Source of the DNA: Bacteroidota bacterium
GTDB lineage: Bacteria; Bacteroidota; Bacteroidia; Cytophagales; Cyclobacteriaceae
NCBI GenBank assembly: GCA_027592755.1
Contig: JAQCLE010000003.1
Span: forward strand, 33,191 to 97,190
Direction of reading: 5' to 3'
Length of the DNA: 64,000 nt
Shown here: positions 1 through 8,830 of the stretch, one piece after another
How positions within the stretch are numbered: the stretch's first letter is position 1
How the letters are laid out: each line of letters begins with the position of its first letter
The notes under the pieces: model-generated
The model's input: the letters and a program-made list of their open reading frames with translations, nothing else
Told to the model about the DNA's origin: nothing
Database searches by the model: none
Made by a program: the position numbers and the translations under genes

Positions 1-317
1 TCTTCATGGCTTGTATCAAATACAGCCCCGTAAACAAATGAACCAGTGTAATCGACAGATAGAATATCACCGGGATTCGGCGGATCTCCTTCCACAAATG
101 TCAAAGGCACTATTCTTACACCAGAAGAAGTAATAAAAACAGAGTCATATTCCTGCTCAGCAATAAATTGATCTATTGTGTCTTCCTCCAGGGCCATTCT
201 CTGCTCGATAGACAGCGTGTCTACAAACAATTCAATGCGATTTGGGTCACTGCATCCGGACCAAGTTGCTAGAAGACCGAACATCCCAACTGGTAAAGCG
301 AGAAAGAAATTTTTCAT
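1..317 (-). CDS. FKBP-type peptidyl-prolyl isomerase, probable lipoprotein (3' end outside window)
   Basis: About 105 N-terminal residues are visible, reading from an ATG at 317 leftwards with no stop before the window edge. A hydrophobic leader ends at Cys22 (W-S-G-C, an unusual lipobox), so export as a lipoprotein is likely but not certain. The last part reads PGDILSVDYTGSFVYGAVFDTS, the usual opening of an FKBP domain (V-x-Y-x-G-x-L-x-x-G-x-x-F-D-S). It lies 12 bases after the stop of another FKBP lipoprotein on the same strand and is probably cotranscribed with it. Folding of envelope proteins is the likely role. The catalytic C-terminal half cannot be judged. Confidence 0.8.
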   Translation of the reverse strand, partial: MKNFFLALPVGMFGLLATWSGCSDPNRIELFVDTLSIEQRMALEEDTIDQFIAEQEYDSVFITSSGVRIVPLTFVEGDPPNPGDILSVDYTGSFVYGAVFDTSHE

Positions 318-329
318 TGATAAAGTATC

Positions 330-1175
330 TTACTGGATTTCAACCAGCTCAACATCAAATTTTAGTATTGAATTAGGGCCAATTTGTTCTCCGGCCGCAC
401 TGCTACCATAAGCTAATGATGAAGGAATGTAAAGCGTTGCTTTTGCCCCCGTATTCAAAAGTGCAATTCCTTCATCCCAACCCCGGATAACCCGGCCCTG
501 TCCTAATACAAAGGAAAATGGGTCACCCCTATCATATGATGAGTCAAACTTTGTTCCATCTAATAAGGTGCCATGATAGTGAACAAGAACATTGTCGCCG
601 GCTTGGGCATTTCTTCCTGTTCCTTCATTTGTAATGACATATCGTAATCCTGATGAGGTGGTTTGTGTTTCAATCTGATTTTCGGTTAAAAAATCCTCGA
701 TGATTTTGGAATCAATTTGAAGTTGACCGCTTTCCTGTTTGCTTACATATGCCTCCATCGTTGTTACTTCAACAAGTCCACACTTGAACGAAACCAGGCT
801 TTCTGAAGGTATTGAGTCTGGAACGGCAACCTGAAAGGATTTTTCGAATAGGTCTTTCGCAGGAATTTGGAAGGAAACGCTATCTCCAGCTTTTAAAAGT
901 GAAAGAACCTCGTAAAGCAATCCCTGTGCTTTCCATTGCATTGTGTCAAACATCATTGGTACCGGTCCGTTTTCAGTTTGAAAAAGAACTTTACCCTTTT
1001 CGTCTGAATACGCAATATTCATTGTCAAAATTTCTCCGTGAACCGGAATTTCTCCATCTCCTTTTGTCACAAATTTAACTTGTACTCCTCCCGCGGTCTG
1101 AACCGTTTCCTCACCTGAACCGCAAGCAAAGGCAATCAAGGAAAGAACCCATAAAACTGACTTAATATTTTTCAT
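330..1175 (-). CDS. FKBP-type peptidyl-prolyl cis-trans isomerase lipoprotein, GldI-like
   Basis: 281 residues. The leader ends in a lipobox (I-A-F-A-C, Cys18), so the protein is probably anchored in the envelope. Residues about 28-140 resemble a degenerate FKBP fold. Residues about 173-281 are a full FKBP domain, with VHYHGTLLDGTKFDSS, the VIRGWDEG active-site segment and the closing FDVELVEI. Proline isomerisation of exported proteins is the known family role. Two-domain FKBP lipoproteins of this size in Bacteroidota include GldI, needed for gliding in some species. I infer likeness to GldI, not identity. The start codon directly follows the nrnA-like stop, which points to one operon. Confidence 0.88.
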   Translation of the reverse strand: MKNIKSVLWVLSLIAFACGSGEETVQTAGGVQVKFVTKGDGEIPVHGEILTMNIAYSDEKGKVLFQTENGPVPMMFDTMQWKAQGLLYEVLSLLKAGDSVSFQIPAKDLFEKSFQVAVPDSIPSESLVSFKCGLVEVTTMEAYVSKQESGQLQIDSKIIEDFLTENQIETQTTSSGLRYVITNEGTGRNAQAGDNVLVHYHGTLLDGTKFDSSYDRGDPFSFVLGQGRVIRGWDEGIALLNTGAKATLYIPSSLAYGSSAAGEQIGPNSILKFDVELVEIQ

Positions 1176-2189
1176 CTATGTAATTTTTAATTGGTTAGTA
1201 TATTCTTCGAGATGACTTTCGAATTTCTTAATAGTTTCTTCTAGTGAGACAGCTGATTTACCTCCGGCAGCATTCTTATGCCCACCCCCCGAAAAATGAC
1301 GTCTTGCAAATTCATTCACAGAAAAATCCCCTAGAGAACGAAATGAAATTCTTACACCATCTTCTCTTTCAATAAATGTCGCTGCCATTTTGATGCCTTT
1401 AATGGACAATCCGTAGTTCACCAGACCTTCAGAATCACCGGTTTGATAATTGTACCTCTTAAGATCTGTAGATGATAAAGCGAAGAAAGCAACATTATAT
1501 TCCGGTATTACCTTTAACCGCTCAGACAATGCAAACCCCATCAGTTTCAGTCTGTTCAATGTATTAGAATCATAAATTCTTTGGGCGATCTGGTTTACAT
1601 CGGCACCACAATGAATCAATCGGGCAACTGTTTCATGTACCTTTGCGGTAGTTGACGAATGCCGAAACTGACCTGTGTCCGTCATAATACCTGCGTATAA
1701 ATTTTCAGCAATGTCTTTATCAATAAGTGATATATCTCCCATTAGAGTAATAAGATCGACTATTAACTCGGCTGTTGCAGCAGCTTCAGTTGACCACAAT
1801 TTGAAATCAGCAAAATCTTCAGGGTCGAGATGATGGTCAATCAGAACTTTCCTGGAAGGAGAAGCCCTGATGATCTCCCCCAAACCATCTAATCGATTCA
1901 AACTGGAAAAATCGAGACAAAATATCAATTCAGCTTCGTGGATAAGTCGCCTGGTTTGAATCTCGTTTCCAGAATTATAGATGATTACGCCCTCGTTGCC
2001 TTTCATCCATTTGAGAAAATCAGGGTAATCGCTGGGTGATATTACGTCTACGCGATGATTTCGCTTTTTTAAATAAGCCGCCAAACCAAGTGAGGAGCCA
2101 AGGGCATCCGCATCTGGTTTTGTGTGCATTATAATTACACATCGCCTGGGGAAACTTAGAAGTTCCTTGAAGTTCTTGAAGTTCTGCAT
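1176..2189 (-). CDS. nrnA: DHH/DHHA1 phosphoesterase, NrnA-like (nanoRNase / pAp phosphatase)
   Basis: 337 residues, the usual NrnA length. The N-terminal DHH domain has HTKPDADALGSSLG (residues 22-35), a CLDFSSLNRLD segment near 91-101 and the DHH triplet at 118-120. The C-terminal DHHA1 domain has FSGGGHKNAAGG near residue 300. The family degrades 2-5 nt RNA fragments and dephosphorylates 3'-phosphoadenosine 5'-phosphate in the cytoplasm with Mn2+. The gene is first in a minus-strand operon with two FKBP lipoproteins and is divergent from ndk. Function is assigned by family; specificity (nanoRNA, pAp or c-di-AMP products) is not resolved. Confidence 0.9.
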   Translation of the reverse strand: MQNFKNFKELLSFPRRCVIIMHTKPDADALGSSLGLAAYLKKRNHRVDVISPSDYPDFLKWMKGNEGVIIYNSGNEIQTRRLIHEAELIFCLDFSSLNRLDGLGEIIRASPSRKVLIDHHLDPEDFADFKLWSTEAAATAELIVDLITLMGDISLIDKDIAENLYAGIMTDTGQFRHSSTTAKVHETVARLIHCGADVNQIAQRIYDSNTLNRLKLMGFALSERLKVIPEYNVAFFALSSTDLKRYNYQTGDSEGLVNYGLSIKGIKMAATFIEREDGVRISFRSLGDFSVNEFARRHFSGGGHKNAAGGKSAVSLEETIKKFESHLEEYTNQLKIT

Positions 2190-2302
2190 TAAAAGAAGCC
2201 CACTGGTTAAAGGCTCAAAAAATGGAAGTGCAAAAGTGTGGAGATTAAATGAATTACAAAAATGGAATGAGAACTCATCGAATGGTAATAGTCAATTTGT
2301 AG

Positions 2303-2310
2303 TATTTTTG
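2303..2310 (+). promoter_or_regulatory. Bacteroidota-type -7 element (TATTTTTG) upstream of ndk
   Basis: TATTTTTG fits the TAnnTTTG -7 consensus of the Bacteroidota primary sigma factor and lies 37 bases before the ndk ATG in a 158-base divergent gap. I see no good TTG or TTTG -33 element at the usual distance, so this is a weak call. Confidence 0.35.
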
Positions 2311-2347
2311 CCCTCGTTTTTGCTTTGTCTAACTCAAACTCAAAATA

Positions 2348-2776
2348 ATGTCTGGAAATTTAACTTTTACGATGATCAAGCCTGATGCCTTCAGAGCAGG
2401 GAATTCAGGAGCTATAATTAAAATTATTATTGAGGCTGGTTATGGCATCAGAGCCATGAAGCTGACTCGTCTTTCTGAACGTAAAGCCGGGCAATTTTAT
2501 AACATTCATAAAGAGCGACCTTTTTATAAAGATCTTTGCGCTTATATGAGTTCAGGACCAATAATCCCTATTGTATTAGTAAAAGAAAATGCCGTCGAAG
2601 ATTTTCGAAAGCTAATTGGTGCCACTGACCCAACTAAAGCTGAAAAAGGAACCATAAGACAAATGTTTGCGAAGTCGATTGAAGCAAATGCAATTCATGG
2701 ATCAGATTCTGATGACAACGCACTGATTGAAGGTAATTTCTTCTTTTCAGAATTAGAAAAATTCTATCAGGATTAA
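2348..2776 (+). CDS. ndk: Nucleoside-diphosphate kinase
   Basis: 142 residues, normal length. It has the N-terminal TMIKPDAF segment, FYNIHKERPFY, the SGPIIPIVL strand, GATDP, and the active-site NAIHGSDS with phospho-acceptor His117. It transfers the gamma phosphate from ATP to nucleoside diphosphates, balancing NTP pools in the cytoplasm. It is transcribed alone, divergent from the nrnA-like gene and directly abutting convergent scpA with no spacer between the two stop codons. Identification is certain. Confidence 0.97.
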   Translation: MSGNLTFTMIKPDAFRAGNSGAIIKIIIEAGYGIRAMKLTRLSERKAGQFYNIHKERPFYKDLCAYMSSGPIIPIVLVKENAVEDFRKLIGATDPTKAEKGTIRQMFAKSIEANAIHGSDSDDNALIEGNFFFSELEKFYQD

Positions 2777-3541
2777 TCAGGCAGCCTGGACTTGTTCGAC
2801 ATAATCTACCCAAAAATTGTTGAAGCCGATCCCAACCTGGATATGAATCGATTGAAGCTGTAGCAGCTCGAGAATGGCGAGGAAATTATAAATAACAGCA
2901 ATTTTTGAAGGCATCATTTGAATAATATCCATGAACGATACTTTCTTTTTTCCTTTCAACTTGCCAAGGATATATATCTTTTGGTCTTGGATCGTGTAAG
3001 GATACTGCACTACAGTATGGATAGGCCTTTTCTTTTCAATTTCATAACGATTGAGGACGTTTTGGTAAACTTTTAGTAGCTTATAAAGATCAAGGTTTTG
3101 CAATTCTGCTTCAACGTTGACAGATTCCGACAATTTTTTAATTTCGCTAAAGAGATTGCCTCTTTTTTCCTTTTCAAGTCGAAGCTTTTCCATTTCGGCC
3201 ATCTGGGTTACAACTTCCTTGTATCGTTTGTATTCCAAAAGATGTTTGACTAACTCATCGCGTGGATCAATTTCATTTCCTTCTTCATCAAGTTGAGGTC
3301 TCGGTAATAACATTTTGGCTTTAATCCTCATCAATTTGGCTGCAACCAAAATGAACTCACTAGCGACCTCAAGATTGAGATGGTCAAGCTGATGAATATA
3401 ATCCAGGAAATCATTGGTGATTTTTGCAATTGGAATGTCATGTATATCCAATTCATCACGTTCAATGAAAAACAGTAAAAGATCGAAAGGACCCTCAAAG
3501 AGGGAAAGCCTAATTTCGAATTTGTCTTCCATCCCAATCAT
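2777..3541 (-). CDS. scpA: Segregation and condensation protein A (kleisin of SMC)
   Basis: 254 residues. The N-terminal kleisin signature FEGPFDLLLFFIERDELDIHDIPIAKITNDFLDYI (only key parts cited; residues about 15-50) is plain, followed by VASEFILVAAKLMRIKAKMLL. The C-terminal winged-helix part that contacts the SMC head is also present. ScpA with ScpB bridges the SMC ATPase and compacts and segregates chromosomes. No scpB is in the window. A second ATG three codons downstream (MEDKF) could be the true start. Its closeness to parS-like sites at 13 kb and an origin candidate at 17.8 kb fits a chromosome-maintenance neighbourhood. Confidence 0.95.
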   Translation of the reverse strand: MIGMEDKFEIRLSLFEGPFDLLLFFIERDELDIHDIPIAKITNDFLDYIHQLDHLNLEVASEFILVAAKLMRIKAKMLLPRPQLDEEGNEIDPRDELVKHLLEYKRYKEVVTQMAEMEKLRLEKEKRGNLFSEIKKLSESVNVEAELQNLDLYKLLKVYQNVLNRYEIEKKRPIHTVVQYPYTIQDQKIYILGKLKGKKKVSFMDIIQMMPSKIAVIYNFLAILELLQLQSIHIQVGIGFNNFWVDYVEQVQAA

Positions 3542-3603
3542 CAGTCAAAGATAAACTTCCCGTTATATAAAACCTAGTAGTAAATACCTTAATATAAAAA
3601 TCT

Positions 3604-3611
3604 TAATTTTG
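3604..3611 (+). promoter_or_regulatory. Putative -7 element (TAATTTTG) upstream of dxs
   Basis: TAATTTTG matches the TAnnTTTG consensus in the 150-base divergent gap between scpA and dxs, 80 bases before the dxs start. No convincing -33 element accompanies it. Confidence 0.3.
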
Positions 3612-3691
3612 CAGCTATCTTAAAATTGCGGGTCAGCTAAGTTGGACATCTCAAGTTTTAAAATAACTTTTTAATATAGTTACTGACACCC

Positions 3692-5599
3692 ATGTTAATA
3701 AAGCCCGGTCCTAAGCTATCGACAATTAAATCCCCTGCGGACTTAAGAGACTTCGATACCACGGAACTTGTGGAAATTTGCGATGAATTGCGTCAGTTCA
3801 TCGTTGACAATGTATCTGTATATGGCGGCCATTTCGGCGCCAGCCTTGGCGTTGTTGAACTCACAGTGGCTCTTCACTATGCGTTCAACACACCCGTTGA
3901 TCAAATAGTTTGGGACGTTGGCCATCAGGCTTATGGTCATAAAATTTTAACCGGAAGGGCTAACGAATTTCATACTAACAGAGTCTATAAAGGATTATCT
4001 GGATTTCCGAAAAGAAGCGAAAGCGAGTACGATACCTTCGGTGTAGGTCACGCCAGTACTTCAATATCTGCAGCTTTAGGTATGGCTACGGCAAATCATT
4101 ATAAGGGGGATTTGCGTCAGCACATTGCCGTAATAGGCGATGGTGCCATGACAGGCGGACTCGCTTTCGAAGGAATGAATAATGCTGGAGTCTCTAACTC
4201 CAATCTTCTTATTGTGTTGAATGATAATTGCATGTCAATCGATCCCAATGTTGGGGCATTAAAAGATTATTTAACAGATATTACTACTTCAAAAGCGTAC
4301 AATAAGATCAGGGATGAGATATGGAATATTTTGGGGAAGTTCAGCAAATTCGGGCCAAATCCTCGTGAAATAGTCTCCAAAATTGAGAATAGCGTCAAAA
4401 CATTTTTGCTTCAACAGAGTAATATGTTCGAGTCCCTTAACTTAAGATATTTTGGGCCAGTTGACGGTCACGACGTTAACCATCTTGTCGAGATCTTTAA
4501 TGATCTCAAAAATATACCGGGACCAAAAATCCTTCATTGTATTACTGTAAAGGGCAAAGGTTATTCTGAAGCTGAAAAAGATCAAACCCTTTGGCATGCC
4601 CCTGGGAAATTTGACAAAGTCACAGGCGTCATTCATAAGAAAGATCATGAAACTCCCCAACCCCCAAAATATCAAGATGTTTTTGGGCAATCAATAGTTG
4701 AACTGGCTAATAAAAACCCCAAAATAATGGGTATCACACCTGCAATGCCCTCCGGATCTTCCATGAATATCATGATGAAAGCCCTGCCAGAGCGAACATT
4801 TGATGTAGGTATAGCTGAGCAACATGCCGTCACTTTTTCAGCTGGACTGTCAACACAAGGGTTGATCCCGTTCTGCAATATTTATAGTTCTTTTATGCAA
4901 AGGGCGTATGATCAGGTAATCCACGATGTTTGTATACAGAATCTTCATGTCGTTTTTTGTCTTGACAGAGCAGGTTTGGCTGGGGCGGATGGCGCTACTC
5001 ACCACGGTTGCTATGATATAGCCTATATGCGATGCCTGCCAAATATGGTTATTTCGGCGCCCATGAACGAACAGGAACTCCGCAACCTGATGTATTCTGC
5101 ACAATTAGAACACAATAATTTTCCTATGACCATTCGTTACCCAAGAGGTCAGGGAGTAATGCCAGAATGGCAAACCAAATTTGAAGAAATAGAAATTGGA
5201 AAAGGAAGGATTATTCGTGAAGGAAGTGATGTGGCAATATTATCATTCGGGCATATCGGCAACTATGCTGTAGAAGCGACGATAAACCTGAAAGAAGAAG
5301 GTCATGATGTTGCCCATTATGACTTGAGATTTGCCAAACCTCTGGATTCAGAATTACTTCATGAAATCTTTAATCGGTTTGATGAGATTTTAACAATAGA
5401 AGATGGCAGCCTAATGGGTGGTTTTGGGAGTGCTATTCTGGAATTTGCCTCGGATTACAACTACAAAGCAAATATTAAGCGCCTCGGTATACCTGATTCA
5501 ATAATTGAACATGGAACGCAGGAACAATTGCACAAAGAATGCGGTTTCGATACTGAAGGCATTGTAGCTGCAGTCAAATCCATATTAGCAAAGGTATGA
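3692..5599 (+). CDS. dxs: 1-deoxy-D-xylulose-5-phosphate synthase
   Basis: 635 residues, normal for the family. It has the GGHFGASLGVVELTVALHY opening, WDVGHQAYGHKILTGR, the thiamine-diphosphate motif GDGAMTGGLAFEGMNN...NDN (about 150-180), GPVDGHD and the transketolase pyrimidine domain with DVGIAEQHAVTFSAG and AGLAGADGATHHG. It condenses pyruvate and glyceraldehyde 3-phosphate, the committed step of the methylerythritol phosphate isoprenoid pathway. The polyprenyl synthase at 49.5 kb draws on the same pathway. Monocistronic by spacing. Third positions are notably richer in C than G, as expected for a gene on the lagging side of the proposed origin. Confidence 0.97.
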   Translation: MLIKPGPKLSTIKSPADLRDFDTTELVEICDELRQFIVDNVSVYGGHFGASLGVVELTVALHYAFNTPVDQIVWDVGHQAYGHKILTGRANEFHTNRVYKGLSGFPKRSESEYDTFGVGHASTSISAALGMATANHYKGDLRQHIAVIGDGAMTGGLAFEGMNNAGVSNSNLLIVLNDNCMSIDPNVGALKDYLTDITTSKAYNKIRDEIWNILGKFSKFGPNPREIVSKIENSVKTFLLQQSNMFESLNLRYFGPVDGHDVNHLVEIFNDLKNIPGPKILHCITVKGKGYSEAEKDQTLWHAPGKFDKVTGVIHKKDHETPQPPKYQDVFGQSIVELANKNPKIMGITPAMPSGSSMNIMMKALPERTFDVGIAEQHAVTFSAGLSTQGLIPFCNIYSSFMQRAYDQVIHDVCIQNLHVVFCLDRAGLAGADGATHHGCYDIAYMRCLPNMVISAPMNEQELRNLMYSAQLEHNNFPMTIRYPRGQGVMPEWQTKFEEIEIGKGRIIREGSDVAILSFGHIGNYAVEATINLKEEGHDVAHYDLRFAKPLDSELLHEIFNRFDEILTIEDGSLMGGFGSAILEFASDYNYKANIKRLGIPDSIIEHGTQEQLHKECGFDTEGIVAAVKSILAKV

Positions 5600-5696
5600 C
5601 AGGCCTCCGCCTATTTATTCATCATCCAAATTTTCCGATTAGACACTTTACAATACATAACCAGAAGTGAACTATTTGCACATACTTGATTGAGTA

Positions 5697-6725
5697 ATGC
5701 TTAAAAACTGGGATAAAAGAAAGTTGGTGCCTCTTATTATCCTCATCGTCTTTTTAGGATTTTGGCAGATCAATAAATTCCAGAGAACATCTCACTATCT
5801 TGGAATTTCTGGAACAACAATGGGGCCGATCACCTATAATATAAAATACGCAGATCAGGAAAATAGAAATCTCCAACCAGCAATCGATTCAATTCTTAAC
5901 GATTTTAATAATGCATTGTCCACGTATGTAGAAAATTCAGAAATAAGCCTGTTTAACATTACTGACTCAATTATTTATCAATCACCTTATTTATTTCCTG
6001 TTTTTGCTGAAAGCAAGAAAATATATACTGCTACTGATGGAGCATTTGATCCGACAGTGGGTCCTTTGGTTAATGCTTATGGTTTCGGGCCTGGTTCCGA
6101 ACGCGTAATAGATGCTTTGAACTTCGATTCTCTTCTTGATCTTGTTGGTTTTGATAACGTTTCTTTTGATAACGTGATGGCCAAAAAATCGATCAAAGGA
6201 TCATATCTGGATTTTAGTGCGATTGCTAAAGGATATGCCGTCGACGTTATTCACAGTTATCTTAGGTCTTGCAACATCACCGATTTTATGGTTGAAATTG
6301 GTGGTGAGGTTAGCTGTTTTGGAAGGAATCCTGATGGAAATATTTGGCGAATTGGTATCGAGGATCCTATGGTTTCTGATGATGAGGTTCGATTGAAAGC
6401 CACTGTCGAACTCAAGGATCTTACAATGGCGACATCCGGGAATTACAGGAATTTTTATGAAATCGATGGTAAAAAATATTCCCATACCATAAATCCCAAA
6501 ACCGGAAATCCTGTAGAGCATTCATTACTTAGCGTTTCCGTTTTTGCCCCTACATGCATGACTGCTGATGCCTTTGCAACCAGTTTTATGGTTATGGGAC
6601 TTGAGAAGTCTCTAGAAAAAGTAAACCTTATAGACTCTGTGGAAGCTTTTTTCATATATGCCAATGAGCAAGGGGCGGTGGAAACAATTGCTACAGACGG
6701 TATCAAGAAAATGATTACTCAATAA
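5697..6725 (+). CDS. apbE: FAD:protein FMN transferase (ApbE family)
   Basis: 342 residues. One N-terminal membrane segment (about 12-25) anchors the protein outside the cytoplasm. Family motifs follow: GTTMGPITYNIKY, LSTYVENSEISLFN, GAFDPTVGPLVNAYGFG, LDFSAIAKGYAVDVI, VEIGGEV and the Mg2+-binding MTADAFATSFMVMG near the end. ApbE attaches FMN through a phosphoester to Thr or Ser of target flavoproteins such as Nqr and Rnf subunits. No such target is in the window. The stop overlaps the ATG of the next gene (TAATG), implying translational coupling with the ZIP transporter. Confidence 0.93.
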   Translation: MLKNWDKRKLVPLIILIVFLGFWQINKFQRTSHYLGISGTTMGPITYNIKYADQENRNLQPAIDSILNDFNNALSTYVENSEISLFNITDSIIYQSPYLFPVFAESKKIYTATDGAFDPTVGPLVNAYGFGPGSERVIDALNFDSLLDLVGFDNVSFDNVMAKKSIKGSYLDFSAIAKGYAVDVIHSYLRSCNITDFMVEIGGEVSCFGRNPDGNIWRIGIEDPMVSDDEVRLKATVELKDLTMATSGNYRNFYEIDGKKYSHTINPKTGNPVEHSLLSVSVFAPTCMTADAFATSFMVMGLEKSLEKVNLIDSVEAFFIYANEQGAVETIATDGIKKMITQ

Positions 6726-7462
6726 TGTTGGGCAGCATTACAATACTATTTGCTGTTACCTTCTTTTCAGGAGGTCTTGTTTACCTGATGCCCAACTGGA
6801 AAGGTGAAAATTTCAATCTGACTCTGATTTTTGCCGGTTCCTATCTATTCGGTATCACCATTATTCACATTCTCCCTGAGCTTTTTAGCTACCGAGCTTC
6901 GAATGAATTCATTGGTGGGATGATTCTGGCTGGCTTTTTTCTGCAGTTAATCCTCGAATATTTCACAGCAGGGGTGGAACATGGGCATGTGCACAAGCAT
7001 AATCAAAAGCATTCACTGGTTTCATCGGTTTCATTGATGGTTGCTCTCTGTTTTCATGCCTTTCTAGAGGGAACACTTTTGGCGCACCCTATTACTTTGC
7101 ATGAACATCATCCATCCGCTTCACTACTTCTTGGTATAACTGTACATAAAATCCCTGTATCATTTGCATTAATGTCTGTATTGACATGTCACTACAGCAG
7201 CAAGGTTAAGCCCATCATTTTTCTCATAATATTTTCCCTCGCTTCTCCTTTAGGTTTGATTATTTCCGAAAGTCTTAGCAAAGCAAATATCATTTCTGAA
7301 AATGTGTTTTTGATCCTCTTTGCTATAGTTAGTGGAAGCTTCCTTAAAATATCTACAACAATATTTTTTGAAAGTGCCCCGGAACATAAATCAAACTTGA
7401 ATAAAATTATAGTAAGTATTGCCGCAGCGCTTTTGGCGCTTTTGGCGGACAACATGTTTTAG
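6725..7462 (+). CDS. ZIP family metal transporter
   Basis: 245 residues, almost entirely hydrophobic, with about seven or eight membrane segments. The His-rich stretch HGHVHKHNQKH (about 87-97), the transmembrane FHAFLEGTLL and the HKIPVSFALM segment are ZIP signatures; the last supplies metal ligands. The family moves Zn2+, Fe2+ or Mn2+ into the cytoplasm. It overlaps apbE by one base, so the two are coexpressed. Substrate cannot be told from sequence. Confidence 0.87.
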   Translation: MLGSITILFAVTFFSGGLVYLMPNWKGENFNLTLIFAGSYLFGITIIHILPELFSYRASNEFIGGMILAGFFLQLILEYFTAGVEHGHVHKHNQKHSLVSSVSLMVALCFHAFLEGTLLAHPITLHEHHPSASLLLGITVHKIPVSFALMSVLTCHYSSKVKPIIFLIIFSLASPLGLIISESLSKANIISENVFLILFAIVSGSFLKISTTIFFESAPEHKSNLNKIIVSIAAALLALLADNMF

Positions 7463-7512
7463 AGTTTCAGACAAACTATTTGTCTTAGTTTTGCATTTAG
7501 CTTCGACAAGTT

Positions 7513-8328
7513 TTGCGCATTTTTCCTTCGATATTAATTATTCTAATGATCTCGGATATTTATTCGATATCAGCACAGACAAGATCATCGAACTATGAAG
7601 GAAGGGTGCTTAGTGCTACTGATTCTCTACCCGTTCCCTTCGTTAATATTTATACAGTTGACTATGCGAAATTTACTTCCACAAGTGGAGGTGGTAACTT
7701 TTCTATTGAAATTAATGCGGGTGATACGCTTAATTTTTCTGCTGTGGGTTATAGATCCAAGCAAATTATAGTTTATTTCATTTCCGATATTATCCAAATC
7801 ATTCAGTTGAACCCTGTCACTTATGAGTTACCAGGATTAACCATTTATGGAAGGGATCCAATGGAAGGGTTTTTTGACCACAACAGGCTCCACGAAACAA
7901 AAACTGACCAAACTTTTGATCAAAAATATCCAGGGCCATCTTTGGGAATAGGCCAGAGTGGTGCTGCTTTCACAGGTCTATTGACTCTATTGGCCAACCA
8001 GTTCAATTCAGAATATAAGCAGTTAAAGAAACTTCAGGAAATAGAAAAACGAGAATATACTTATTACAGACGGCTAGAATTGATCTTTTCACGATTGAAT
8101 GCTGATTTTATTTCTTCGAAGACTTCCTTGCGAAGGGAAGAAGTCCAGGAATTTATAGATTTTTGGAACCCTTCAATTCAGTTTATGGAAGCTGCAACTG
8201 AATATGAATTAGTTGCCATGATACAAAATCAAGAGGAAAAATACTTCGACATGATCCGTCGAAATAATACCGGAAGAAACGTTGTTTCAACCATTGAATT
8301 AAGAAAATTATTAGATTCTGGTCGCTAA
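7513..8328 (+). CDS. Secreted carboxypeptidase-regulatory-like domain protein
   Basis: 271 residues from a TTG start; no ATG fits better because the signal peptide starts here and ends near SISAQ. Residues about 28-105 form a CarboxypepD_reg-like beta sandwich (YEGRVLSATDSLPVPFVNIYT, SGGGNFSIEINAGDTLNFSAVGY). The remainder is helical and charged with no recognised motif. Such proteins are common, mostly uncharacterised periplasmic or outer-membrane-associated proteins of Bacteroidota. A short conserved gene follows 22 bases later, probably in the same transcript. Confidence 0.8.
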   Translation: MRIFPSILIILMISDIYSISAQTRSSNYEGRVLSATDSLPVPFVNIYTVDYAKFTSTSGGGNFSIEINAGDTLNFSAVGYRSKQIIVYFISDIIQIIQLNPVTYELPGLTIYGRDPMEGFFDHNRLHETKTDQTFDQKYPGPSLGIGQSGAAFTGLLTLLANQFNSEYKQLKKLQEIEKREYTYYRRLELIFSRLNADFISSKTSLRREEVQEFIDFWNPSIQFMEAATEYELVAMIQNQEEKYFDMIRRNNTGRNVVSTIELRKLLDSGR

Positions 8329-8350
8329 AGCCTCCTTCTAAATAAATAAA

Positions 8351-8704
8351 ATGATTAAAAAGGATTTGGAACTTGAACGGAAATGGCATAGCCTTCTGGG
8401 AGTTCTTCAAAATACTATTGGAAAAAAACCGGCCGATCTGAACAGTGTCCTTTTCCTTATTGGCGTTCAGGAACTTGGTAAAGGTCCCCAAAACTTCTCA
8501 AAGGAAGAAAAACAGGATCTTATGCATATTGCCATTTGCAAAGTTCTAAGTCTGTCAGGATTTTATGAACTTGAGGGTCTTGATGAATCTGGATGGCCCC
8601 ACTGGAAGCTCGTAAAAACGCTTCCCAGATTTGACTTACTCGAACAGGAAAAACTTTTGAAAATGCATGTAATTGAGTATTTCGAAAACGAGAGCGCACT
8701 CTAA
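8351..8704 (+). CDS. Conserved protein of unknown function
   Basis: 117 residues, no signal peptide and no membrane segment. It appears soluble and mostly helical, with an internal NSVLFLIGVQELGKG segment and an acidic, aromatic C-terminus. I recall similar short proteins beside carboxypeptidase-like-domain genes in Cytophagales but cannot name a family. It sits 22 bases after the preceding gene. Coding potential is supported by a clean frame, ATG start and context; function is unknown. Confidence 0.7.
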   Translation: MIKKDLELERKWHSLLGVLQNTIGKKPADLNSVLFLIGVQELGKGPQNFSKEEKQDLMHIAICKVLSLSGFYELEGLDESGWPHWKLVKTLPRFDLLEQEKLLKMHVIEYFENESAL

Positions 8705-8773
8705 AACCAATCTAATGGCATGTTTCCTGACCAATCAACAGCAATTTCCTGAAGGATGAATATTTTTAATTAG

Positions 8774-8802
8774 AAAATGGGTAAATTCTCAACCCATTTT
8801 TA
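8774..8802 (+). terminator. Terminator-like hairpin after the 117-residue gene
   Basis: AAAATGGGT (8774-8782) pairs perfectly with ACCCATTTT (8792-8800) around a 9-base loop, followed by only a short T run. It lies 70 bases after the stop and 29 bases before the DUF4175 gene, so it could end transcription here or act as a leader hairpin. Confidence 0.5.
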
Positions 8803-8830
8803 CGTATTAAGTGATTAAACGAGTACTCAA

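Noticed and set aside
178..411. 77-codon plus-strand frame at the left edge
   Set aside because: It runs antisense across the two FKBP genes and has no family resemblance or start signal.
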